Assembly: GCA_017516785.1 (NCBI GenBank)
Contig: JAFXAV010000022.1
Span: 1-5,818, forward strand
Length of the DNA: 5,818 nt
Direction: 5' to 3'
Source: Oscillospiraceae bacterium
GTDB lineage: Bacteria > Bacillota_A > Clostridia > Oscillospirales > Oscillospiraceae
The translations under genes and the position numbers were made by a program. Under the pieces are notes generated by a model that saw only the letters and a program-made list of their open reading frames with translations, did no database searches and was not told the DNA's origin. Positions 1 to 5,803 of this stretch are shown piece by piece (within the stretch, counting starts at the first letter, position 1; each line of letters opens with the position of its first letter).

Positions 1-369
1 AAGCAGGCTCAGGCAGACAGCTTCTGGTACAAAGATGCCAGCCGGGGTGAATTGCTGACGGTTATGGATCAGACCATGTCGGGAGAAACCGTCTTCCCGA
101 ACAAAACCCCGGAGGTAAAGCTGGGCCTTACCACCAGCTATGGGCTGACGAATGCGGAGCTGGATGTGCTCCGGGCACTGATGCAAAGTACATCCGACGA
201 GGATGCGGCAAAAATGCTGAACTGTTCCAAATCCAACATCCGTTGGCATGTGAGCAGGATTCTGGACAAGACCGGCTACCGTACCCGCATGGAACTGCTG
301 ATCGCCGTGGCATCCAAGAATCTCATTATTGTCACGCCGGACAAGGCATTGGCGGACAACGATTCATAA
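1..369 (+). CDS. NarL/LuxR-family response regulator, 3' end only
   Basis: The frame is open to the left edge, so only the last 122 residues are seen; a TTG at 52 lies inside the frame and is not the start. The first codons read ADSFWYKDAS, which matches the end of a response-regulator receiver ('GADGYLLKDAS' in the family), with the Lys at nt 31-33 as the conserved beta-5 lysine. Visible residues about 48-103 form a LuxR/NarL-type helix-turn-helix (GLTNAELDVLRALM, then DEDAAKMLNCSKSNIRWHV, then ILDKTGYRTRMELL). By family knowledge this is a cytoplasmic transcription factor activated by phosphorylation from a sensor kinase. Its kinase partner and target promoters cannot be seen. A strong terminator follows directly, so it ends its own transcription unit and may regulate the operon downstream, though that is only inferred from adjacency. 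Confidence 0.9.
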   Translation, partial: KQAQADSFWYKDASRGELLTVMDQTMSGETVFPNKTPEVKLGLTTSYGLTNAELDVLRALMQSTSDEDAAKMLNCSKSNIRWHVSRILDKTGYRTRMELLIAVASKNLIIVTPDKALADNDS

Positions 370-386
370 TCCAATATTGCAAAAGC

Positions 387-420
387 CGACCTCTTTGGGT
401 ATCCGAAGGGGTCGATTTTT
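387..420 (+). terminator. Rho-independent terminator after the response regulator
   Basis: A 12-bp stem (387-398 with 403-414, including two G-T wobbles) closes a GTAT tetraloop and is followed by A and five Ts (416-420), with further T-rich sequence to 426. It lies 17 nt after the stop of the upstream gene. This is a textbook intrinsic terminator and separates that gene from the operon that follows. Confidence 0.9.
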
Positions 421-453
421 ATTGTTGGATCCAAAAGACTATTACTTGTGCTA

Positions 454-482
454 GTGACTAAAAAAAGGAAATTTCTTATAAT
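454..482 (+). promoter_or_regulatory. Sigma-A-type promoter of the five-gene operon
   Basis: A perfect -10 TATAAT is at 477-482. GTGACT at 454-459 matches the -35 consensus TTGACA at four of six positions, with an exact 17-nt spacer. It sits just after the terminator and upstream of the first operon gene. Transcription would start near 489, leaving a leader of about 60 nt. No clear operator repeat was found near it. The upstream response regulator is a candidate regulator by position only. Confidence 0.75.
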
Positions 483-551
483 GTAAGCAGGGAAGTACAT
501 TTGTTTTTTAGCTGTGGACTTTTTGATTCTCGATGGAAAGCAGGTGATGCC

Positions 552-935
552 ATGAGGCGAATTTTGATCAACATGCAAAATACACTGTTCTGTAACGCCA
601 TTTCGGAAACCCTCCGCAGATCAGGAAACGAATTGGATCCTTATTCGGTGGATTCACCGGACAAGGTAGTTGACGATTGTAAGTGGATCTCGCCCTATGC
701 ACTTTTGATGGAGGTAACAGGATACACCCCCTGGAAGCTATGTGAGCGGATGAAGATTCGGGATGCAGTCAAGGCGCAAAATCCGGAATGCAAAATCGTC
801 CTGATCGTGGACGAGAATGCGGAGAAGGAAGCCGCCCGGCAAATTAAGATAGCCAAGAAGGACGGCCTGATCGATCAGTTTATTTACGGTTCCATATCGG
901 CAACCTATCTTGCGGATATTGTGGACAGTCTGTAA
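552..935 (+). CDS. Stand-alone degenerate receiver (CheY-like) protein
   Basis: This 127-residue protein has the size and alternating beta/alpha pattern of a lone response-regulator receiver: RILINMQN (beta 1), ALLMEVTG (beta 3), KIVLIVDENA (beta 4), LIDQFIYGS (beta 5). The phosphorylation chemistry looks lost. The acidic pair after beta 1 is replaced by N-M-Q. The phospho-acceptor Asp after beta 3 aligns with Glu54 (LLMEV versus family LLDV). The beta-5 Lys aligns with Gly113; the upstream regulator has FWYKDAS where this protein has FIYGSIS. No DNA-binding output domain is attached. I chose the ATG at 552 because AGGTGAT (542-548), a perfect anti-Shine-Dalgarno match, precedes it; the frame is open back to 501, but a TTG start there is less likely. 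It is the first gene of the operon, 31 nt before the next. A phosphorylation-independent protein-interaction role is inferred. Receiver fold fairly sure, function unknown. Confidence 0.75.
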   Translation: MRRILINMQNTLFCNAISETLRRSGNELDPYSVDSPDKVVDDCKWISPYALLMEVTGYTPWKLCERMKIRDAVKAQNPECKIVLIVDENAEKEAARQIKIAKKDGLIDQFIYGSISATYLADIVDSL

Positions 936-966
936 AAATGTGACAACGAGAAAAGGAGAATGAATT

Positions 967-2007
967 ATGGGTCTGTTTGATAGATTTAAGAAGCAGGATT
1001 GCGAGATTTGCGGCAAAGAAGTAGGAATGTTTGGATATAAAAAGCTGGAAGACGGTGAAATCTGCAAGGATTGCGTGAAACTGCTCTCCCCCTGGTTTGA
1101 AGACCGCAGACACGCAACTGTGGCGCAGATCAAGGAGCAGATTGCATACCGGGAACGCAACGCAAAGGAACTGGAAGGATTTACTGTTTCCAGAGTCATT
1201 GGCGAAGCCTATAAAATGTACATTGAAGAAGTAAATGGTGTGCCTGTCCGCTTCTTTGTCACCGATGCTTCTGACTACAAAGCAGCCAATCCCGATATCA
1301 TTTCCTTCAAGGATGTTATGTCCTGCGTCACCGACATTGATGTGCGGGACGAAGAAATGAAGCAGAGAGATGCCGAGGGCAAGATGGTCAGCTACAATCC
1401 TCCCAGATACAAGCAGCACTACAATTTCTATATCAAGATGCAGATTCGCAACAATCCCTACTTTGATGACATTAAATTCTATGTGAACCGCGGCGTGGTT
1501 ACGTTGGAAACCATCGGCGGTTTCGGCACGGGTGTGGCATCGTCCTTCCTGAGAGGCGCCGGTGTCAGCAACGCGAGATTCAGCACCGGTTCCTTCCGGG
1601 ATGCCCAGGAGCAGAGAAAATTCAATGAGTATCAGCAGATGTGCCAAATCATCGAGCAGGCCGTGGAAGACGGCAAGCGTGGCGCAGCCGCACCTGCTGC
1701 CCAGACTGCCAATCTGGAGTCTATTCTTATGACAATCGAGCGAATCAAAAATGCGCCCGATTTGCTCACCGCCGTTACACTGGGGGCTGAAGTCGCACGT
1801 CAGGCCGCCACGCTTTCCGATCCTGATTGGGAGCGGGTCAGGGCGCTGAATGATGCTGCAGTGGAAGATGCAAAATTGCGGTTAGGGCACCTGGAACCCG
1901 GCGGCATCCCTGTGCAGGAAACTGCAAAACCCAAATTCTGCCCCAACTGTGGCGCACCCTATGAGGGCGGCAAGTTCTGCCAGAGCTGCGGCAGCAAGCT
2001 TGGTTAA
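967..2007 (+). CDS. DUF4428-like protein with N- and C-terminal zinc-binding motifs
   Basis: The protein has 346 residues with no signal peptide or membrane segment, so it is probably cytoplasmic. Residues 12-36 form a four-cysteine zinc site (C12-x2-C15, C33-x2-C36, with GKEVG and DGEICKDC) that resembles the DUF4428 N-terminal domain. The central part (about 70-185, with FYIKMQIRNNPYFDDIKFYVN) is a mixed beta-rich region conserved in such proteins and of unknown role. Residues 187-240 are Ser/Gly/Ala-rich, and 240-310 is probably helical. Residues 325-341 form a short zinc ribbon (C325-x2-C328, C338-x2-C341; FCPNCGAPYEGGKFCQSCG). GGAG at 955-958, 8 nt before the ATG, supports the start. It lies 31 nt after the receiver gene and 33 nt before the lipoprotein gene. 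Zinc-ribbon ends usually suggest protein or nucleic-acid contacts; the partner is not visible. Domain name from memory of the family, function unassigned. Confidence 0.85.
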   Translation: MGLFDRFKKQDCEICGKEVGMFGYKKLEDGEICKDCVKLLSPWFEDRRHATVAQIKEQIAYRERNAKELEGFTVSRVIGEAYKMYIEEVNGVPVRFFVTDASDYKAANPDIISFKDVMSCVTDIDVRDEEMKQRDAEGKMVSYNPPRYKQHYNFYIKMQIRNNPYFDDIKFYVNRGVVTLETIGGFGTGVASSFLRGAGVSNARFSTGSFRDAQEQRKFNEYQQMCQIIEQAVEDGKRGAAAPAAQTANLESILMTIERIKNAPDLLTAVTLGAEVARQAATLSDPDWERVRALNDAAVEDAKLRLGHLEPGGIPVQETAKPKFCPNCGAPYEGGKFCQSCGSKLG

Positions 2008-2040
2008 AGAAACGGAAATATAAAAAGAGGCGAATGCGTT

Positions 2041-3537
2041 ATGAAAAAGATAATTGCTTTATTGCTGACCCTTGCCATGCTGCTTTCTCTGGCAGCCTGC
2101 GGCGGCAAGGAAGAACCCAGCATCAAGGACAATGTGGTGCAGCCGCAGCAGACAACTGAGGCTCCCACGGAACCCGCACCCACGGAGCCGCCGAAGACTG
2201 CACTGGTCAGCGGCGAATGGTCCGATGACAACGGCAGCTACATCGTGGATGTAGTGGGTGCGGAACTGTTCACCGACGAGGATGATCAGCAGTCCCTGCG
2301 CATCTGGTTTGATTTTACCAATAACTCCAATGCGACGGTGATTTTTCAGGATCTCGTCACTGACAACACCAAGCAGGATGGAGCATCTCTGCCCGGTGCC
2401 GTTACTGACAGTGAACATGATTTCCCGGAGCAGTATAACCGGCTGATGCGGATCCGTCCCGGTATGACGGTCCGTTGTGTGAACCAGAAAGAGGTCAATC
2501 TGGAAGGCGGCGCAGTAGATTTGCTGTATAACGTCTGGGGAAAGAATGAGGAAATCGTATCCTACTCCTTCGATCTGAACAACCTGCCCGGCGCTCCCAA
2601 GGAGGAACTGCCGAAGGTAACCGTCTCCAATCCCACATGGACCGATATCCTTCCTCAGGAGGGCGATTATGAGGGCAAGGCCTACATCCGTATCCTTTCT
2701 GCGGAAGTGGGCAAAGACGGCGACGACAACCGGGCTCTGCGTGTATTCTTTGAATACACCAACAAGTCCGACAAGGAAGTCAGCATGTGGCGCGTTGCCG
2801 ATCTGTGGGGAATTCAGGATGGTGTCGGCGCAGGCAATGTGTGGCCCGGTATCTTCAATGAAACCGAAACAGATGAGGCCTTTGAATCCTCTCAGCCTAC
2901 TGGCGAGACGGTGAAGGTCTCCTGCCTGTTCCGCCTGTACACTGATAGTCCTCTGGAAGTGGAGATCGTGGATGACCAGGGCGGCACCGGTCTGGGCGCG
3001 GTGTTCTATGTAGCGGCTGACGATACCGTCACCATGGGCGAAAAGAATCTGGCACCCGAGCCCACCGAACCTCCCACCGAGGCACCCACCGAAGCCCCCA
3101 CGGAAGCTCCCACTGAGGCACCTACGGAAGCACCTACCGAGGCACCCACCGAGCCTCCCTTTGTGGGCACTACCTATACCACCGACAAGGGCTATGTCAG
3201 CATCACAACCATGGAAGGCTGGGACAAGGGAACTCCCAATTCCAACTATGCATTGACGATTGTCCCCACAGACTCCAAGTTTGGTTGGGTGGATATCAAG
3301 GATTTGCAGCTGAGCTCCCTGGAGGACGATATAGAATATATCTCCGTTGGTTATCCCGGCACTACCTGGACAGAAATGACTATCGGCAGCAATACATTCC
3401 AGTACATGAAAACACTCACCGGCACGGTCTGTTATCTGGTTGCGGAAACCTCTACCGGCAAGGCCTTCGATATAGAAGTGCGTGGTGTAGCGCTGGAAGA
3501 TGTGCTGCCCATGCTGGAAACCATCGTGATCGGATAA
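2041..3537 (+). CDS. Lipoprotein with two DUF5067-like domains and PTEA-repeat stalk
   Basis: The 498-residue protein starts with a lipoprotein signal peptide: two Lys, a Leu/Ala-rich core and lipobox LAAC, with C20 as the lipidated residue, so it is anchored outside the membrane. A Pro/Thr/Glu linker (about 36-52) follows. Two DUF5067-like beta-sandwich domains come next, about 60-178 and 203-325. Their duplication shows in the paired segments SLRIWFDFTNNS...QDG and ALRVFFEYTNKS...QDG. Residues 341-372 are eight PTEA/PTEP tetrapeptides, a likely extended stalk. Residues 375-498 form a third domain (start YTTDKGYVSITTMEGW) that I cannot name. AGAGG at 2026-2030 is a modest ribosome site 10 nt before the ATG. 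DUF5067-type domains are common in secreted Firmicutes lipoproteins and resemble immunoglobulin-like folds, but the ligand is unknown. It precedes a second lipoprotein with an almost identical leader. Lipoprotein call very sure, domain naming moderate. Confidence 0.88.
   Translation: MKKIIALLLTLAMLLSLAACGGKEEPSIKDNVVQPQQTTEAPTEPAPTEPPKTALVSGEWSDDNGSYIVDVVGAELFTDEDDQQSLRIWFDFTNNSNATVIFQDLVTDNTKQDGASLPGAVTDSEHDFPEQYNRLMRIRPGMTVRCVNQKEVNLEGGAVDLLYNVWGKNEEIVSYSFDLNNLPGAPKEELPKVTVSNPTWTDILPQEGDYEGKAYIRILSAEVGKDGDDNRALRVFFEYTNKSDKEVSMWRVADLWGIQDGVGAGNVWPGIFNETETDEAFESSQPTGETVKVSCLFRLYTDSPLEVEIVDDQGGTGLGAVFYVAADDTVTMGEKNLAPEPTEPPTEAPTEAPTEAPTEAPTEAPTEAPTEPPFVGTTYTTDKGYVSITTMEGWDKGTPNSNYALTIVPTDSKFGWVDIKDLQLSSLEDDIEYISVGYPGTTWTEMTIGSNTFQYMKTLTGTVCYLVAETSTGKAFDIEVRGVALEDVLPMLETIVIG
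3061..3156 (+). repeat. Eight tandem 12-nt units encoding PTEP-(PTEA)6-PTEP
   Basis: In-frame repeat coding residues 341-372 of the first lipoprotein. The eight units encode PTEP, six PTEA, then PTEP. The DNA units differ at synonymous positions (CCC/CCT, ACC/ACG/ACT, GAA/GAG, GCA/GCC/GCT), so the array is not a freshly slipped perfect repeat. It probably forms a rigid acidic stalk between the DUF5067-like part and the C-terminal domain. Confidence 0.93.
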
Positions 3538-3545
3538 ACAAAACA

Positions 3546-3578
3546 GCTTGGTGGGAAGGTCCCATCTTCCCACCAAGC
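3546..3578 (+). promoter_or_regulatory. Perfect 13-bp intercistronic hairpin without U-tract
   Basis: Bases 3546-3558 pair with 3566-3578 without a mismatch, around a 7-nt loop (GTCCCAT). It lies 8 nt after the stop of the first lipoprotein gene and 18 nt before the start of the second. On the + strand it is followed by CACTAAAAGG, not Ts, so it is not a canonical terminator. It more probably protects the upstream mRNA 3' end, pauses polymerase, or tunes the ratio of the two lipoproteins. On the - strand the same hairpin is followed by TGTTTTGTTT, so it could also stop antisense transcription. Confidence 0.7.
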
Positions 3579-3596
3579 CACTAAAAGGAGAGAACT

Positions 3597-4859
3597 ATGA
3601 AAAAACTGCTTGCGATCTTGTTGACCCTCGCCATGCTGCTTTCTTTGGCAGCCTGCGGCGGCAGTACAGAAGAAGATCCCAATGCGGGTAAATACATCGG
3701 TGTCAGCGCGGCACTGGGCGGCTTCAGCATGCCCATGAGTGATATTTACCCCGGCGAGACCTGGATCGAGCTGAAGTCCGGCGGCAAGGGCGCCATCATG
3801 CTGGACGGCGATGACTTTAAGCTCAAGTGGTCGCTGGAGGGTGAGGACATTACCGTCACCGTGGAGGGTGTAGACAGTGTAGGTACACTGAAGAGTGGTA
3901 ATATCGTCATCGACCTGATGAACATGGGCTGCGTGATGACCTTCGAACTGGAGGGCGGCAGCATTGCAGACAAAATCGCCAATATGACCACCTACAACGA
4001 TGCCGGCTACTGGGAGCTGATTCGCATTACCGGCGCGGATGCTGATTCCACCGTCAGCGAAGAGGATATGCTTCTGCTCAAGCGCATGGGTATGGTTATG
4101 TATCTGAATCTGCTTCCCGACGGTACCGGTGTCCTGTTCATGGATGAGGAGATGCCCGTGACATGGGTTGACGGCACTGTTACCTTCACCGAAGATGACA
4201 TGACCATCAATTACACGCTGGAAGGCGATATCATGACGCTGGATATGCTGGAGAGTGTTCTGGTCTTCCGCAAGGGCTTCGAGCCTCTGCCCTCAGAGAT
4301 GGAGCAGGCAGGCTATGCGGAATTTATGGAAGTGGGTGTACAGTACCTCTTTACCACCGATGCCAACAGCGCTACTCCAGTCCCCACTACCGGCGAAGCG
4401 ATAATCACAAGCTATGAGATTTTTGATTCTGCTGAAGGCTACCCCGCCAAGGAAGGCTATGAATGGCGTATTGTCACAATGGAAGCAACCTACTTTGATG
4501 ACAATGCCCGTTGGTATGGCATTAAACTGACGACCTGCTCTGAGGACTATTATAACACCAAACTCCACGACGATTCGATCACAGAACCGGATGAAGACGG
4601 TTTTGAAACATCGATGGTGGTCTATAACGGAATCCCAATGGAGACATACGAAAGATACACCGGAGCATGGTCCGGATGGTACGACAACGAGGACGGGCGC
4701 AGGCAGAACAAGCTGAGTGCAAAGTATGAATATCTCATGCCCAAGGGTTATGACGGACGTGTTGTCGGATTCGTAAACAGCAAGAACGAATGGGTAAAAG
4801 GATCTGTATATATCACTGACTTCGATCCGGCTGACAGCATACTGTTCCGTCTGAACTGA
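3597..4859 (+). CDS. Lipoprotein with two lipocalin-like repeats and C-terminal beta domain
   Basis: The 420-residue protein has a lipoprotein signal peptide with lipobox LAAC and C20 as lipid acceptor, almost identical to that of the preceding gene. Two related beta-rich repeats follow, about 31-118 and 137-226. Each starts with a G-x-Y/W segment (GKYIGVSAAL, GYWELIRITG), contains a Gly-rich strand pair (SGGKGAIMLDG, PDGTGVLFMDE), and ends in a 'xMTFEL' or 'SVLVFRK' strand. This is the pattern of short lipocalin-like domains in clostridial surface lipoproteins. Residues about 240-420 form a separate domain with GYEWRIVTMEATYFDDNARW, which recalls immunoglobulin-like DUF4352/DUF5067 folds, and it ends in DPADSILFRLN. 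AAAAGGAG (3583-3590), 6 nt before the ATG, is a strong ribosome site. The gene sits 59 nt after the first lipoprotein and 26 nt before the zinc-ribbon gene. Surface location is well supported; ligand and role are unknown. A run of six Ts after the stop lacks a good hairpin. Confidence 0.86.
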   Translation: MKKLLAILLTLAMLLSLAACGGSTEEDPNAGKYIGVSAALGGFSMPMSDIYPGETWIELKSGGKGAIMLDGDDFKLKWSLEGEDITVTVEGVDSVGTLKSGNIVIDLMNMGCVMTFELEGGSIADKIANMTTYNDAGYWELIRITGADADSTVSEEDMLLLKRMGMVMYLNLLPDGTGVLFMDEEMPVTWVDGTVTFTEDDMTINYTLEGDIMTLDMLESVLVFRKGFEPLPSEMEQAGYAEFMEVGVQYLFTTDANSATPVPTTGEAIITSYEIFDSAEGYPAKEGYEWRIVTMEATYFDDNARWYGIKLTTCSEDYYNTKLHDDSITEPDEDGFETSMVVYNGIPMETYERYTGAWSGWYDNEDGRRQNKLSAKYEYLMPKGYDGRVVGFVNSKNEWVKGSVYITDFDPADSILFRLN

Positions 4860-4885
4860 TTTTTTAGATAAGGAGTGTTGCATCG

Positions 4886-5653
4886 ATGGCAACTGCGATC
4901 AATACCTACCAATGTCCGGCCTGTACCGGCCCGCTCCACTTCGGAGCGGGCAGCGGAAAGCTGGAATGTGAGTACTGCGGCAGCAGTTACGAGGTCGCGG
5001 AGATAGAGGCCTTCTATGCAAAAAAGGCAGCCGCCGCTGCACCCAAGCCCACCTGCCCCGCCTGCAACGCAGAAGTATTTTTCCAGCCGGGGGAAAAGGA
5101 AACCACCTGCCCCAGCTGCGGCGCGGAACTTGAAGTGGAAGCACTGCTGGCCCTCGCTGTCCGGAAGGCTGAGAAGAAGCAGGACGCTATGACCTGGGAC
5201 ACTCAGGCGGGCAGCGCTTGGGACGAGGGTGAGACCGACGGGCTGCGGGTCTACAGCTGCAAGCAATGCGGCGGCGAGATCGTGGCAGACGAGACCACCG
5301 GCGCTACCCACTGTCCCTACTGCGGCAATCCTGTGGTGCTGACGGGCCACTTCTCCGGCAGCCTGAAGCCGGATCTGGTGATCCCCTTTCAGGTGGATAA
5401 GAAGGCAGCCATTGCGGCGCTGAATAACCACTACAAGGGAAAGCTGCTGCTTCCCAAGGTTTTCAAGGACCAGAACCATATCGAAGAGGTCAAGGGCCTG
5501 TATGTGCCGGTATGGCTCTTCGATGCGGACGCGGATGCGGATATCCATTACAGAGCATCCCGGACCCGCTCCTGGAGCGACAGCGAATACCGCTACACCG
5601 AAACCACCTATTATTCCGTATACCGCTGCGGCGGCATCGGCTTTGTAACCTGA
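4886..5653 (+). CDS. Triple zinc-ribbon protein, C-terminally truncated by insertion
   Basis: The 255 residues carry three four-cysteine zinc ribbons: C10/C13-C28/C31, C57/C60-C75/C78 and C125/C128-C143/C146. A conserved segment follows (KPDLVIPFQVDKKAAIAAL, about 161-178, then VKGLYVPVWLFDADADADI, about 202-220). This architecture matches clostridial proteins usually annotated 'TFIIB-type zinc ribbon-containing protein'. From memory, those run to roughly 350 residues or more and continue past the TETxYYxVYR motif with another folded part and often C-terminal hydrophobic segments. Here the reading stops shortly after SVYRCGGI; the last four residues (GFVT) and the TGA come from the structured non-coding DNA that starts near 5639. 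The gene is therefore probably broken by an element insertion. AAGGAG at 4870-4875 lies 10 nt before the ATG. It is the last visible operon gene. Whether the stub still folds or functions is unknown; the N-terminal zinc ribbons are intact. Confidence 0.82.
   Translation: MATAINTYQCPACTGPLHFGAGSGKLECEYCGSSYEVAEIEAFYAKKAAAAAPKPTCPACNAEVFFQPGEKETTCPSCGAELEVEALLALAVRKAEKKQDAMTWDTQAGSAWDEGETDGLRVYSCKQCGGEIVADETTGATHCPYCGNPVVLTGHFSGSLKPDLVIPFQVDKKAAIAALNNHYKGKLLLPKVFKDQNHIEEVKGLYVPVWLFDADADADIHYRASRTRSWSDSEYRYTETTYYSVYRCGGIGFVT
5623..5638 (+). other. Putative omega-RNA guide region (interrupted gene sequence)
   Basis: In IscB systems the guide is the roughly 16 nt immediately 5' of the omega-RNA scaffold, lying outside the element in flanking DNA. 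Here that would be CCGCTGCGGCGGCATC, which encodes part of the RCGGI stretch of the broken zinc-ribbon protein. The position depends wholly on the inferred left end at 5639, so length and register are uncertain by a few bases. Confidence 0.4.
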
Positions 5654-5803
5654 TTACCCTCAAGGTAACGAAGGTCGAAAGCGTGCATAGGCTGACCTTA
5701 TTCAAGCATAACATAGTTTGTAATGTCAACGATGTTGTTGATTGCGCGCACACCGCTTGCACGGTGTCTCTCTCTCATCCAGAGGGGTGAGGGTTTAACA
5801 CGT
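5639..5803 (+). ncRNA. Probable HEARO/omega RNA of an IscB system
   Basis: Stems in order: an outer stem GCTTT (5640-5644) with AAAGC (5678-5682), continued by ACCT (5648-5651) with AGGT (5672-5675); inside it TTACC (5654-5658) with GGTAA (5664-5668), loop CTCAA; TCAAC (5726-5730) with GTTGA (5737-5741); ACACCG (5750-5755) with CGGTGT (5762-5767); and a 3' hairpin 5772-5780 with 5785-5793, followed by GTTTAACA. Compared from memory with the OgeuIscB omega RNA, the order is the same, with a GGCTYTT-like start, an 'AGGTYGAAAG' segment closing the first stem, then 'CAYAGGCTGA' and 'ATTC', and a CTCTC-rich terminal hairpin followed by a T-rich/ACA tail. By family knowledge this RNA binds the IscB nuclease and guides it through about 16 nt at its 5' end. 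The shorter middle part suggests a compact variant. The comparison is recalled, not computed. The 3' end is uncertain. Confidence 0.6.

Noticed and set aside
880..1647. 255-residue open frame on the - strand
   Set aside because: It lies opposite the DUF4428-like gene, whose cysteine motifs and ribosome site fix the coding strand; no domain is recognisable in it.
3061..3156. CRISPR-like array
   Set aside because: The units are contiguous 12-nt in-frame codons without spacers, coding a protein stalk.
2059..3576. 505-residue open frame on the - strand
   Set aside because: It is antisense to a clear lipoprotein gene, has no ribosome site, and is rich in Gly/Cys/Arg mirroring the PTEA repeat. 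It is open because of codon bias in the real gene.
4860..4865. Run of six Ts after the second lipoprotein gene as a terminator
   Set aside because: The only nearby stem (ACAG/CTGT around CATA) is 4-5 bp and lies about 15 nt upstream, too weak and too far; the next gene has a good ribosome site 26 nt on.
4748..5548. 266-residue open frame on the - strand
   Set aside because: It runs across the junction of two + strand genes and opposite the zinc ribbons, with no start signal; a shadow frame.
5512..5790. 92-residue + strand frame across the gene/element junction
   Set aside because: It overlaps the real zinc-ribbon frame and then the structured RNA; its composition is not protein-like.
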